Source of the DNA: Phoronis australis
Lineage: Eukaryota; Phoronida; Phoronidae
DNA: 40,824 nt
Assembly (NCBI GenBank): GCA_002633005.1
Contig: NMRA01000477.1
Span: 292,397-333,220 of the forward strand
Direction of reading: 5' to 3'
Made by a program: the position numbers and the translations under genes. This document shows, piece after piece, positions 36,001 through 40,524 of the stretch; position 1 is the stretch's first letter; each line of letters opens with the position of its first letter. Under the pieces are notes generated by a model. The model worked only from the letters and a program-made list of their open reading frames with translations, was not told the DNA's origin and made no database searches.

Positions 36001-36757
36001 AATGCTGGTAAGGAATATTACGAAGCCGGTTTTATCAGCTAAAGGGGCTTAATTCATTTTTGGCATGTAAATACAGGAAATGAAAGTCATACAGCTTTGA
36101 TCACGAGTCCATCGGATACGTTATTGTTGAGCCCTACCCGTTACATTTCACCGTCTACTTCCCACAGTTCTGCACGGGTAGGCAAAACGGAAAAAGTTAC
36201 ACCAGGTAATCACGGGACAAGTCGATTGAAGACAGTTAAACGCGTAAAGAATTTTAGAATGGCGATTGTAAAGATTTCTCGAATCTATTGCGGATGTCAA
36301 CCGTTTTAAGAAATCATTGAGCTTTCGGCGCTCGGGGCAACAATAAGAAATATCGCCCCTCGGTATGCCTTTAATGACGGGAAAATTTTCTTTCAATTTA
36401 AACTGCAATGAAATCTCGCTGATTTGCGAGAGACACGACTTCTGGGTTATCTATAGTAAATTTGTTTTCTTAGAGACATTTATCATCATGAAATATCTGA
36501 AGAAATTAGCAAAATGTTTACAGGAATGAACAATCGAATACGTCACAAGACTGCAACATGAAGTTCATGAAGTGTTCAAAGCTTTCCTTTGCCTCAAATA
36601 CGCGAGGATTTTTATTGCACCCTTAAAGAAACAAATTCGGTAAAAGATTTACCCACGAGAGCAATAGAGGTATGCACTTACTGTCTCCTTTGCATTGAGC
36701 CAACGAAGCAACTCCAAGCAACAGCAGCTGGGAGAAGAAACGATAACGTGACCTCAT
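1..36757 (-). CDS. PKHD1L1: Fibrocystin-L (PKHD1L1) family gene, 5' half, 25 exons
   Basis: Large secreted or membrane-anchored cell-surface protein of the fibrocystin family. Vertebrate PKHD1L1 is a stereocilia coat protein of over 4,000 residues; the role in this animal is unknown. Twenty-five minus-strand exons chain in phase from the ATG at 36757 to base 102, about 1,145 codons. Order in the product: signal peptide (1-22), TIG1 (about 27-124), TIG2 (about 129-265), TIG3 (about 265-310), PA14 (about 315-510), a repeat-rich middle region (about 520-1045), TIG4 (about 1046-1135) and the start of TIG5. The domain order, and the long gap between PA14 and TIG4, match vertebrate PKHD1L1 as I remember it. 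Introns vary from 235 bp to 11.75 kb. The gene runs off the left edge, so the remaining TIGs, G8 and beta-helix regions are not seen. Orthology to PKHD1L1 rather than PKHD1 is inferred from the PA14 domain and overall layout. Confidence 0.93.
102..380 (-). CDS. PKHD1L1: PKHD1L1-like exon 25: fourth TIG domain and start of the fifth
   Basis: Residues 1053-1146. GCSMGKVLTITGTGFSSD is the TIG opening, followed by RLGNALCNVTAATDTELKC and TKNLTVNVIGKGLAS. It then turns into a new TIG start, VTGISPTEGSIGG, which is cut by the exon end in phase 1 (GGAG|GTATGT). The next exon lies left of the window. Confidence 0.95.
381..2063 (-). other. Intron 24 (1,683 bp)
   Basis: AT-rich intron sequence with no gene or clear repeat. 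Short frames at 426-626 and 610-813 are not supported. Confidence 0.8.
2064..2169 (-). CDS. PKHD1L1: PKHD1L1-like exon 24: CSGNCSF segment and lead into TIG4
   Basis: Residues 1018-1053. VNGLPTKCSGNCSFSYS is a strong family hallmark (VN-x-x-P-x-x-CSG-x-CSF) seen before the TIG array of PKHD1 and PKHD1L1, followed by TPTVTGLTASA. 106 nt, phase 0 in, phase 1 out; donor GCAG|GTAAGT. Confidence 0.95.
3097..3222 (-). CDS. PKHD1L1: PKHD1L1-like exon 23: pre-TIG4 linker
   Basis: Residues 976-1017. LLGHQVAVSVDEVDGHLF, then VDPIMGDFLRTVHRDSMQ. The P-I-x-G-D-x-L-x-T motif precedes TIG domains in fibrocystins as I recall them. The acceptor at ATATGGTAG|ATTGAT is chosen because it keeps phase 0; its pyrimidine tract is poor. 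Intron 23 (2170-3096, 927 bp) shows nothing. Confidence 0.88.
3639..3790 (-). CDS. PKHD1L1: PKHD1L1-like exon 22: repeat module C
   Basis: Residues 925-975. VLFKNFASELGDTIESAF, VAVKTTLDTCHSRSW and EVTWETPGGNRPPIG complete the module (strand, helix-like segment, V-x-V, W-x-V-T-W, G-x-x-P). Phase 1 in, phase 0 out; donor GGT|GTAAGT. Intron 22 (3223-3638, 416 bp) is empty. Confidence 0.92.
4384..4531 (-). CDS. PKHD1L1: PKHD1L1-like exon 21: start of repeat module C
   Basis: Residues 876-925. A Ser/Thr-rich stretch (SLSSNSAKTDSKGW) is followed by GPVTGSFTINVNGTKKT, the first strands of module C. 148 nt, phase 0 in, phase 1 out; donor ACAG|GTAGGC. Intron 21 (3791-4383, 593 bp) shows nothing. Confidence 0.9.
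4532..5875 (-). other. Intron 20 (1,344 bp)
   Basis: AT-rich with short open frames on both strands (for example 4712-5011 minus and 5418-5651 plus). None resembles a known product and none has exon-like borders in phase. No repeat recognised. Confidence 0.7.
5876..6024 (-). CDS. PKHD1L1: PKHD1L1-like exon 20: linker after the jelly-roll
   Basis: Residues 826-875. ETSKIRIPPRALMNSISV and FEIEMDPLFCEHNFGLLSV; beta-rich, with no named domain. 149 nt, phase 1 in, phase 0 out; donor CAG|GTAAAT. Confidence 0.9.
6025..6684 (-). other. Intron 19 (660 bp)
   Basis: It contains a full match to the CTCF core consensus at 6126-6139. Nothing else stands out. Confidence 0.7.
6126..6139 (+). promoter_or_regulatory. 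CTCF-type motif
   Basis: CCACTAGAGGGCAC fits the CTCF core CCASYAGRKGGCRS at all 14 positions. Near matches (12-13 of 14) occur near 8844, 21229, 22883, 25474 and 33541. Binding is not shown by sequence. Confidence 0.4.
6685..6836 (-). CDS. PKHD1L1: PKHD1L1-like exon 19: jelly-roll end
   Basis: Residues 775-826. DWQYTCLNIRDKVHSSS, then YTLRAVRVSR and DFYVDQVMVS. The W opening and the F-Y-V-D-x-V closing strand are typical of carbohydrate-binding-type beta-sandwiches. Phase 2 in, phase 1 out; donor CAAG|GTAATT. Confidence 0.92.
7347..7441 (-). CDS. PKHD1L1: PKHD1L1-like exon 18: jelly-roll middle
   Basis: Residues 744-775. LCFGFKARAGEIVELYFNG looks like paired beta strands of the same sandwich. 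The acceptor is preceded by a long T run. Phase 0 in, phase 2 out; donor GGAGA|GTACGT. Intron 18 (6837-7346, 510 bp) shows nothing. Confidence 0.9.
7908..8132 (-). CDS. PKHD1L1: PKHD1L1-like exon 17: start of a possible jelly-roll module
   Basis: Residues 669-743. After VKEVLGGLFKPRC comes TTPYWEDFEGSRPRISGG and a FCGSKSWKNPWYLIHG segment. The W-x-x-FEG start resembles the first strand of MAM- or CBM-type beta-sandwiches. 225 nt, phase 0 to phase 0; donor TCT|GTAAGT. The intron downstream (7442-7907, 466 bp) is unremarkable. Confidence 0.9.
8925..9100 (-). CDS. PKHD1L1: PKHD1L1-like exon 16: module A end, module B start
   Basis: Residues 610-668. GNVPKM ends module A, and QLILQMDGNAYSEPFSSTAS (646-665) opens a second, incomplete module B. 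Phase 1 in, phase 0 out; donor ACG|GTGAGT. The next intron (8133-8924, 792 bp) contains a GCAGGTGGCGCTG motif near 8844 and nothing else of note. Confidence 0.9.
9869..10009 (-). CDS. PKHD1L1: PKHD1L1-like exon 15: repeat module A
   Basis: Residues 563-610. RGELAALPLGLTVTSVTR and GAGVYTVTFAAQAG form the second half of a module (strand, helix-like L-x-x-L-P, V-T-x-V, G-x-Y-T-V-T-F) that starts in exon 14 and ends GNVPKM in exon 16. 141 nt, phase 1 to phase 1; donor GCGG|GTATGT. The intron after it (9101-9868, 768 bp) shows nothing. Confidence 0.9.
10010..11639 (-). other. Intron 14 (1,630 bp)
   Basis: It contains a TG/CA-rich microsatellite (11147-11231) with a 22-bp tandem duplication. The rest shows no gene. 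Confidence 0.8.
11147..11231. repeat. TG-rich alternating tract
   Basis: It begins with a (TG)n run and continues as mixed TG/CA/CG. A 22-bp unit starting GTGTGCATGTGCAC is repeated at 11173-11194 and 11195-11216 with one difference. The long purine-pyrimidine alternation could adopt Z-DNA. Confidence 0.85.
11640..11760 (-). CDS. PKHD1L1: PKHD1L1-like exon 14: start of the middle repeat region
   Basis: Residues 523-563. TVVFNSIPSHSGKSTVQ, then FRLCIVGLCTN at 553-563, the first strand of a module repeated later in the protein. 121 nt, phase 0 in, phase 1 out; donor ACAA|GTAAGT. Confidence 0.9.
12121..12233. repeat. Imperfect tandem pair of about 55 bp
   Basis: Two blocks sharing GCATAAACAYGGTCASTGTC and a following ...ATAGA(GA)CTGAA, at 12121-12170 and 12181-12233. 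They lie in intron 13 (11761-12255), close to the weak donor of exon 13. Confidence 0.6.
12256..12418 (-). CDS. PKHD1L1: PKHD1L1-like exon 13: end of PA14
   Basis: Residues 468-522. YYIQALHLNWGQSGGLAVAF is the last PA14 strand (Y-Y-h-x-h-x-h ... G-x-h-x-h-x-h), followed by TVDQTGDARMEKQTIKV, a linker conserved in the family. Phase 2 in, phase 0 out. The donor CAG|GTCTGT is weak at +3. An imperfect tandem pair starts 23 bp into the intron. Confidence 0.9.
13203..13297 (-). CDS. PKHD1L1: PKHD1L1-like exon 12: PA14 continued
   Basis: Residues 437-468. TRVAFATKYTYHKYTEEA and QFTLEKGKR match the PA14 strand in which ligand-side residues precede a K-G-K-x-Y-Y turn. 95 nt, phase 0 in, phase 2 out; donor CG|GTAAGT. 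The next intron (12419-13202, 784 bp) is empty as far as I can see. Confidence 0.9.
14233..14531 (-). CDS. PKHD1L1: PKHD1L1-like exon 11: PA14 domain core
   Basis: Residues 337-436, the longest exon in the window (299 nt). The PA14 beta-barrel signature is clear: TEAYFVAPFSGNYTFLAKA followed by DDFVSLYFSPTG. PA14 is a carbohydrate- or ligand-binding beta-barrel found in adhesins and glycosidases. Phase 1 in, phase 0 out. The donor is AAG|GTGGGT. The intron after it (13298-14232, 935 bp) has no supported feature. Confidence 0.95.
15157..15258 (-). CDS. PKHD1L1: PKHD1L1-like exon 10: TIG3 to PA14 linker
   Basis: Residues 303-337. GVPCKVKPGSFSETQVVC completes TIG3 with two cysteines, and SSEYDGYYEG leads into PA14. 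102 nt, phase 1 to phase 1. The following intron (14532-15156, 625 bp) shows nothing. Confidence 0.92.
15494..15607 (-). CDS. PKHD1L1: PKHD1L1-like exon 9: third TIG domain
   Basis: Residues 265-303. EVLSISPKEGSIEGG and TEITVTGKNFDNSD are a textbook TIG start (SP-x-x-GS-x-x-GGT-x-h-T-h-x-G-x-x-F). 114 nt, phase 1 to phase 1. The next intron is the shortest seen (15259-15493, 235 bp). Confidence 0.95.
16238..16485. mobile_element. 248-bp MITE with GGGCCCGTTCC termini
   Basis: The left end reads GGGCCCGTTCCAACAAAACT and the right end, reverse-complemented, GGGCCCGTTCCAGGAAACT; both continue with GACTTA. The interior is AT-rich, with many short TTAAGAC/AAGTC-type motifs. ATCTT occurs just outside the left end and 2-3 bp beyond the right end, so the exact target duplication is unresolved. 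No coding potential. Confidence 0.65.
16524..17552 (+). mobile_element. 1-kb Kolobok-like TIR element carrying a THAP relic
   Basis: The same 17 bp, AAAGGAGAATGCCACCC, occurs at 16526-16542 and as its exact reverse complement at 17534-17550. With TTAA as target site, the right flank is TTAA (17549-17552) and the left flank TCAA (16524-16527, one change), giving a body of 16528-17548. TTAA targets and THAP-bearing transposases are, to my knowledge, features of the Kolobok superfamily. A 20-bp palindromic block ATCGAGTAGAACTACTCGAT (17485-17504) lies just inside the right end. The element is a non-autonomous remnant; the superfamily call is an inference. Confidence 0.6.
16709..16989 (+). pseudogene. 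THAP zinc-finger relic inside the TIR element
   Basis: THAP domains are C2CH zinc-coordinating DNA-binding folds. The first half starts CIVPACPNYEAAKK and reads to GISFF. The second half, in the next frame, reads FRLPREPEMHRKWLAVEK and later HLRVCGRYFVDIDF. The frame changes in a run of eight T (16763-16770). The fourth zinc ligand, normally His in C-x2-H, is Tyr here (CGRY), and the closing AVP motif is degenerate (LPIRSVAY). So the C-x4-C pair and the core Trp are kept, but the domain is broken twice. No start codon is clear. It is probably the remains of a transposase N-terminus. Confidence 0.7.
18080..18217 (-). CDS. PKHD1L1: PKHD1L1-like exon 8: end of TIG2
   Basis: Residues 219-265. 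GGMRVSLIVSGEYGRTG and SLGKIEMYQQYA correspond to the family segment that closes TIG2 before TIG3. 138 nt, phase 1 to phase 1. Donor CAG|GTAGCA. Confidence 0.92.
18347..18420. repeat. 17-bp tandem repeat, about 4.3 copies
   Basis: Unit TTATAAAGACCTTAAGT repeated four times without visible mismatch, with a partial fifth copy. It lies in intron 7 and is probably polymorphic in length. Confidence 0.95.
18986..19062 (-). CDS. PKHD1L1: PKHD1L1-like exon 7: TIG2
   Basis: Residues 193-219, including LDTNLDWGYAYCKVQGNE, a strand with the partner cysteine of this TIG. 77 nt, phase 2 in, phase 1 out. Donor ATTG|GTAAGT. The downstream intron (18218-18985, 768 bp) holds a 17-bp tandem repeat and is otherwise AT-rich. 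Confidence 0.9.
19491..19520 (-). CDS. PKHD1L1: PKHD1L1-like exon 6: 30-nt micro-exon of TIG2
   Basis: Residues 183-193, reading GVAGSQECK with one cysteine. The acceptor TTATTTTCCAG and donor AT|GTAAGT are both strong. Phase 2 in, phase 2 out. An alternative donor 9 nt earlier breaks the frame of exon 7. The intron after it (19063-19490, 428 bp) shows nothing. Confidence 0.85.
19521..20090 (-). other. Intron 5 (570 bp), with a duplicated block and sense ORF
   Basis: It contains two copies of a block ATTGACGCAG...TGTCACAAAACCAGA...CCTTGCAYAGTCTGCTG (19857-19908 and 19917-19977); the second copy has an insertion. A minus-strand open frame of 123 codons (19572-19943) overlaps the block. I recognise no domain in it. 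Confidence 0.6.
20044..20113 (-). repeat. Hairpin spanning the exon 5 splice donor
   Basis: GGCGCCCACATT at 20044-20055 (intronic) pairs perfectly with AATGTGGGCGCC at 20102-20113 (exonic). The loop of about 46 nt contains the GTACTG donor at 20090. In the transcript this would be a GC-rich stem. Confidence 0.7.
20091..20205 (-). CDS. PKHD1L1: PKHD1L1-like exon 5: TIG2 core
   Basis: Residues 145-183. ETLLQIRGLLWTDVYGSNN matches the family TIG2 core (T-hydrophobic-I-x-G ... TDVYGSN). Phase 1 in, phase 2 out. The donor is weak (AAGAG|GTACTG). It is chosen because only this cut joins in frame to exon 6 and yields KRGVAGSQEC. The donor sits in the loop of a perfect 12-bp inverted repeat. If the intron were retained, reading would stay open for about 34 codons. 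Confidence 0.85.
21228..21288 (-). CDS. PKHD1L1: PKHD1L1-like exon 4: start of TIG2
   Basis: Residues 125-145, including TPYITWIKPRSAPPG, the proline- and glycine-rich opening of a TIG domain. 61 nt, phase 0 in, phase 1 out. The downstream intron (20206-21227, 1,022 bp) shows nothing I can name. Confidence 0.9.
21289..23016 (-). other. Intron 3 (1,728 bp)
   Basis: AT-rich. It contains a dispersed similar pair, GGCAACCT...ACCTCAGATT, at about 22026-22077 and 22453-22485. A TAGGTGGCAT motif lies near 22884. Short frames at 21549-21827 and 22359-22608 have no recognisable product. Confidence 0.7.
23017..23116 (-). CDS. PKHD1L1: PKHD1L1-like exon 3: end of TIG1
   Basis: Residues 91-124. MPLGYYHVRVRVQPG is the closing strand typical of fibrocystin TIG domains (MP-x-G-x-Y-x-V-R-V), followed by two cysteines (CTKLECRV). 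Phase 2 in, phase 0 out. Donor GCA|GTAAGT. Confidence 0.92.
23117..24735 (-). other. Intron 2 (1,619 bp)
   Basis: Begins on the minus strand with the hAT-like MITE described separately (24560-24728). The remaining AT-rich sequence shows no gene or repeat that I can support. Confidence 0.8.
24555..24733. mobile_element. 169-bp hAT-like MITE abutting the intron 2 splice donor
   Basis: The body is 24560-24728. It starts CAGAGGCGTATCC and, reverse-complemented from the other end, CAGTGGCAGATC, a degenerate TIR of the CAGNGGC type seen in hAT elements. AACTT flanks it on both sides (24555-24559 and 24729-24733). Inside are a perfect 16-bp palindrome GGATTCGCGCGAATCC (24675-24690) and GGGTTTAAACCC. 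No coding potential. The right flanking AACTT is bases +3 to +7 of the host intron donor. Confidence 0.65.
24736..24931 (-). CDS. PKHD1L1: PKHD1L1-like exon 2: first IPT/TIG domain
   Basis: Residues 26-91. It opens LPVINNIEPRLCGQFGG and contains GGTKLTISGKNFDHP, the signature start of a TIG (immunoglobulin-like plexin) fold, and carries cysteines towards its end. Phase 1 in, phase 2 out. The donor is GT|GTAAGTT, and part of that donor is also the target-site duplication of a MITE just downstream. Confidence 0.93.
26556..26638 (-). CDS. Candidate alternative last exon inside intron 1
   Basis: A good acceptor (TTTATTTCTCCAG) opens a frame that accepts phase 1 from exon 1 and runs 26 further codons to a TAG. 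Joined to exon 1 it would give a secreted peptide of about 52 residues. An AATAAA lies about 400 bp downstream on the minus strand. There is no homology support, so this is a weak call. Confidence 0.15.
27876..27952. repeat. Imperfect 38-bp tandem pair
   Basis: Two adjacent copies of a unit starting CTTGCATTTTGRTCGA and ending ACATTTTGCTTC, with a few differences between them. It lies in intron 1. Confidence 0.6.
28222..28413. mobile_element. 182-bp MITE with 13-bp TIRs and CATTA duplication
   Basis: The ends are CATGCGCGCACCC and, reverse-complemented from the other side, CATGGGCGCACCC (12 of 13 identical). Both ends are flanked by CATTA (28222-28226 and 28409-28413), a likely 5-bp target-site duplication. 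The body is 28227-28408. It contains a C6 run (28374-28379) and a C13 run (28383-28395), so the strand sense to the host gene is G-rich and could form a quadruplex. No coding potential; superfamily not assigned. Confidence 0.65.
30669..30723. repeat. Strong hairpin with 11-nt CCCGGG loop
   Basis: The arm GAAATTTCGTCAA pairs perfectly with TTGACGAAATTTC across an 11-base loop that contains CCCGGG. Pairing extends outward through CTCTTG/CAAGAC with one unpaired base. It sits in intron 1. It could be a compact palindromic element or an RNA fold. Confidence 0.7.
31647..31715 (-). CDS. Candidate 69-nt cassette exon inside intron 1
   Basis: A minus-strand segment with a T-rich tract and AG acceptor before it and a GT donor after it (AAAG|GTAGAA). 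It reads phase 1 to phase 1, exactly the phases of exons 1 and 2, so it would insert 23 residues in frame between the signal peptide and TIG1. The peptide includes CGYEMWLNSHGKFEF, which looks protein-like, but I recognise no family. The donor is only moderate. It may be a chance match. Confidence 0.28.
33885..33958. repeat. 12-bp perfect inverted repeat, 74 bp end to end
   Basis: ACTGCGTGAACT at 33885-33896 is matched by its exact reverse complement at 33947-33958, with a 50-bp spacer. It lies in intron 1. Confidence 0.55.
36682..36757 (-). CDS. PKHD1L1: PKHD1L1-like exon 1: start codon and signal peptide
   Basis: Encodes residues 1-25. The peptide begins MRSRYRFF, then a hydrophobic core (LLLLGVASLA), with cleavage likely near AQC/KGD. 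It ends in phase 1 at a strong donor (A|GTAAGTG). Exon 2 needs exactly a phase-1 partner and the join gives Thr-26 (A+CT), followed at once by the first TIG strand. This phase match, the signal peptide and the TATA box upstream are the reasons for linking it across an 11.75-kb intron. A transcript would settle it. Confidence 0.78.
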
Positions 36758-36769
36758 CGCTGCGTGCCC

Positions 36770-36810
36770 TCTTCTAGGGGAAACTACCCTCGCCACCAGC
36801 TTTATACCCG
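36770..36810 (-). promoter_or_regulatory. TATA-box core promoter of the PKHD1L1-like gene
   Basis: A TATAAAG motif in a GGG-TATAAAG context lies on the minus strand at 36806-36800, 49 bp before the start codon. Transcription would begin near 36776, leaving a 5' leader of only about 18 nt. A CCAAT in inverted orientation (plus strand 36925-36929) lies about 150 bp further upstream. The motif match is seen; the start site is inferred. Confidence 0.55.
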
Positions 36811-37349
36811 CTACGTCTAAAGGTTATTGTAACTTGTGTCGCATTGAACCGTCACACAAAGACTACAATAATACTTATTTTATATAAGCTCAATTATCGA
36901 GCCGTCGATTATGTTCAGTGCAACCCAATTGATGAGCTGGGACTAAACCTCTTTCAATCCTCTTTACACGGCTGATTAACGACACTGTTGTTCGTTTGGC
37001 AGTTCTCATTGTTTTCTTGAACCACGGCTCAATAGAGCAAAAAATGATTTTAAGGGTAATGGCCCTTGCCCGAAGCAAGTCTAGGTTTGCGTGCACCCGC
37101 CTGAAAACCTGAGTTGTGCAGTCGTTGAAGTCGTGCGCGCGTGAGAGAATGAAAAATAAGTATGTAGAAGATAGCATTTGCTAGGGCATTTATTCTTTAC
37201 GATTTAGCTCAGGGGCCTTTTTTGTCTAAAAGCATACAGGGTGGTTTAGGAGAAAAAATAGATACAATTCTTATAAGGCCTTGACCCTCTCTCTAATGTT
37301 AATTTTTACGATCCAAGGGAAACACTTACAAAATCAAAAATTAACATTT

Positions 37350-37392
37350 TGTGTGCGCGCGCGTGTGTGTGCGTGTGTGCGTGTGTGTGTGC
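37350..37392. repeat. GT/GC alternating tract
   Basis: Unbroken purine-pyrimidine alternation with GC and GT steps over 43 bp, a strong Z-DNA candidate. It lies about 575 bp upstream of the predicted transcription start. Confidence 0.9.
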
Positions 37393-38369
37393 CTGTATGT
37401 GTATTCAAGCCTAACCATGTGTGAGTATTGTAAGTGCTCTCTACCCAACGAGTTATTCCAGAACATTCCACTCCCAAAACGATTTGTCACTAAGTTTAAA
37501 AGTAGGGCCATGGACGACGGGGGAAGTTGCCGTAGGATACTTCTCGATATATTGGTAATTTGTTGTGTGGACACGTCGAAGAATAAAAAAGCTTCCCTTA
37601 CATAATTCATAACTCCGAATATACCTACAACAGGCTCATGCGCTTGCGTTTGAAGTTTAGACACGTACCTTAAAGTGAAAGTGGCAAAACAGTAAAATCA
37701 AGAAGCAAGTTCGAAAGCACTAGCTGAGATATGTTCAAATATGAATTACGTAACTATAAACCCACGTTTCGTCCCAGAAACGAATTTTCGATTCAGACTC
37801 TTTGTCGCAATAATAATGGTCCCACATTGGCAAATCTTATGCTAACAGGCTTTGCACGTTGCTGGACGAGAAAGCGTACACGGTTTACCCCCAGAGTATG
37901 CACCACAGTCGTAATTGGCACATCAAAGTCTTGATGGCGCCGTCACGGATTGAAGAGAGCTAGTTGCTTGGCCAAACCTGTATTGGATGCGGTTGCAAAC
38001 CAACGCGTCTGCTTAGCGTACGAATTTCAAAGTCAAAAAACGAACAATAAGTAAGGCAAACGACCAACGTCACTATTTTTAAAAATGAAAAGTGAATAAT
38101 AGCCGCCTTTGGATTTTTAAAATGAAAGCAGTAGACGAGAAAATATCAAATAGGTTTTCTTTAGCTTCGCGGCTAAGCCACGAGCATTAATTCGCGAATC
38201 GATTAGGACGGCTTAGTCACAATCTGGTTTAGGCTCACTTAGGCGTTGGGTAACAAAATCCCAAATGTTAGCGCAGGAGACAGTTGTCTCATGCAACTTG
38301 TTCGTAGTACTCATGTGTAAAAATAGTTTCTCAGTTTCAAAGGAACGTTATTCCTGGAGCTCACAAACG

Positions 38370-38400
38370 CACACCGTGACAAACCAACTTGTAGAGCCTG
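38370..38400. repeat. Dispersed repeat copy (pair at 28667-28700)
   Basis: CCAACTTGTAGAGCCTG occurs at 38384-38400 and 28684-28700, each preceded by a similar ACACCGWGAC. It is probably a fragment of an interspersed element. Confidence 0.5.
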
Positions 38401-40524
38401 GTCTCAACCAAAAACGAAGTGTCCTCAGTTTTCTTGACACCCTGAAATCAGTACCAGTTTGACTGTTTGATAAATTGAGGCCACTTTCATCATAACCGTA
38501 AGTAGTGGTCTGAAACAAAAGTTGTTTTTTATCACAGATGGGCTTTTAGCCGCTTTAACCATATTTTCCGTGTTAAAAACGTCAGTCTTTTTTCAGACGC
38601 ATCCGTAGTTGTTATTTTTAAGCAAAGCGATTGCCTTCTTTAACTCTATTTCAATTGAAATTGGTTATAAACAAACGTTTGAATTAATTTCTTGGCGGTC
38701 ATACTGCATTGGCGATAGTAACTAACCTGCCATGACAAGCAACTTGGTAGGTCTGGGTAGAGTTCAGTAACTCTAGGACCTCGCTAAAAAGCAAGATTTC
38801 GCGAGATTACGTGAGATATTTTCGTGTATTTTAAAAGAGAACAAGTGACTGGCTCGATTCTTCTAGTTGCGAGCTACTGAAATCTACCCTGCCAGTTCTA
38901 TTCAAGTCTAGAAATCTGGCTAACAGATAACTTTTACGATGCCTATTCAGCACGCCCTTCGTATTGATGTAGATCTGATCTAATGAAGTGAAAACGTAAT
39001 TGCTAGCATTACTGTCTCAACAATGGTTGTTAGTACCCCCAATTTGGTTTTCTCTGACATCTGTAGAGTTACAGCTTGCAGCTCTGGAGAGTAGTTTTAA
39101 CTTGGTACATTATAAATATTACGAAATGACTAAAAAGGTTAACAAAGGGCCACTTCCCAAAAAGAACGATAAGTTTCATATTGGTTTTCTTTATTTAAAT
39201 TTTAATGCTTCTGCCCACTTGTTTTTTTTTAACGGGTTGATAACTTTTTATATAAGTTTTAAACTTGAAGTACCAAAACAGTGGTAGATTTTGATCGCCA
39301 GCTAAACTTAATTAGTTAAGTTCATTGTGAGCCCATCCCTAAACTTACCACATTACAGGTACTCTAAACACTTCACGTGTCATTGAAGTTTAATCTTTAT
39401 TAGAACTCAAATCATAAAATATATACAAAAGTGCAAATATGGTGATAACCAAACTGAAGATTTGGAATCTCTGGACAATTTCGGTGGCACTGACTAGGCT
39501 CTTTGTCAGTAATAAAAAATGAAAAGTGGGCACAACAACTCTTTCCTGGTTAAAAATCTGGTTAAACGAGATTGAAAGAACATTAAAAATGAATCTATGT
39601 GATATTGTTAACTCTAATCAGCGTTTGTATATCTACCGAGTATATCAATACACGAGGTAGTTTATCTTCAATCGTACTCAATGGTTGTAGCTTTTAGATT
39701 ATTAGTTCATCGATTTTTAAAAATCGAAAACCGCACTTGGTTGTTTTTTTTTCAGCTGAATACCGACGTGGTGCTCGTTTATAACGAAAATTAGTGGTTA
39801 ATGCATTTTGAAAATTCGTCATTATGCACAGTCAGAGATGTTTAATACAGTTTATGGTTGGATAATTACATTTAATTGGGTCTTGCTCGCATCAGGCAAT
39901 GCGGTCATCACAATTGTACCTGATTCCGGAGCCGCGCTTTTTTGATCCTGGTACAAGCCGCTCAGAAGGACGAGAGGTGAAAATTCTCGCATATCTTTAG
40001 AAATGCACGACTTCCTTGTAAGTGTATTATTCACGGTATGGAATCAAAATAATCATTTTTGCAATAATTTAGACCTAAATTGCTGTAATATACTGTTAGT
40101 TTTCATCTTTATGTTATACTGCAGAAAATTGGTATACCTTTATGTTACTCGTAATATTCCGGCGATTTCCGTAAAAATCTGTCAGAATTCTTACACGTTT
40201 CATTTCCCATAGACCCCACAGGCGCTTGGGTTTATCGCAAATGACGTCACTTAATAATATATATAAGAAAACATAAAGGTTGGACACTTAAAGTGTACAC
40301 AACATGACTCTAGTACCTCAAAATAAATTTTATTATTATATCTTACTTGATTTCAGTGCCTTTAGTGCACAGCTCATAAAGAAACACGCAAAAATTGAAA
40401 AAAATAATAATTATGTACAACGTCATGGGTTGAACCCAGGTCGTTCGGATCAGAGACAAAGTGTATTGAGTGAAAAGAATGCAAAGTACATTTAGCGTCG
40501 AGAAGGCGTAGAGGGATCAAAAGA

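Larger units (their letters stand above)
24932..36681 (-). other. Intron 1 (11.75 kb), no firm gene inside
   Basis: This intron is far longer than all the others. It holds a 182-bp MITE (28227-28408), a 38-bp imperfect tandem pair (27876-27952), a strong hairpin (30669-30723), a 12-bp inverted repeat (33885-33958), half of a dispersed 17-mer pair (28684-28700), and two exon-like pieces (31647-31715 and 26556-26638). Open frames of 90-130 codons on both strands (for example 29774-30145 minus and 34245-34637 plus) match no family I recognise. Long first introns often hold enhancers, but none can be named from the sequence. Confidence 0.7.
36811..40500. other. Upstream intergenic DNA
   Basis: No convincing gene on either strand. 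It holds a 43-bp alternating tract (37350-37392) and one copy of a dispersed 17-mer (38384-38400, paired with 28684-28700). Frames below 110 codons here are short and unsupported. Confidence 0.65.
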
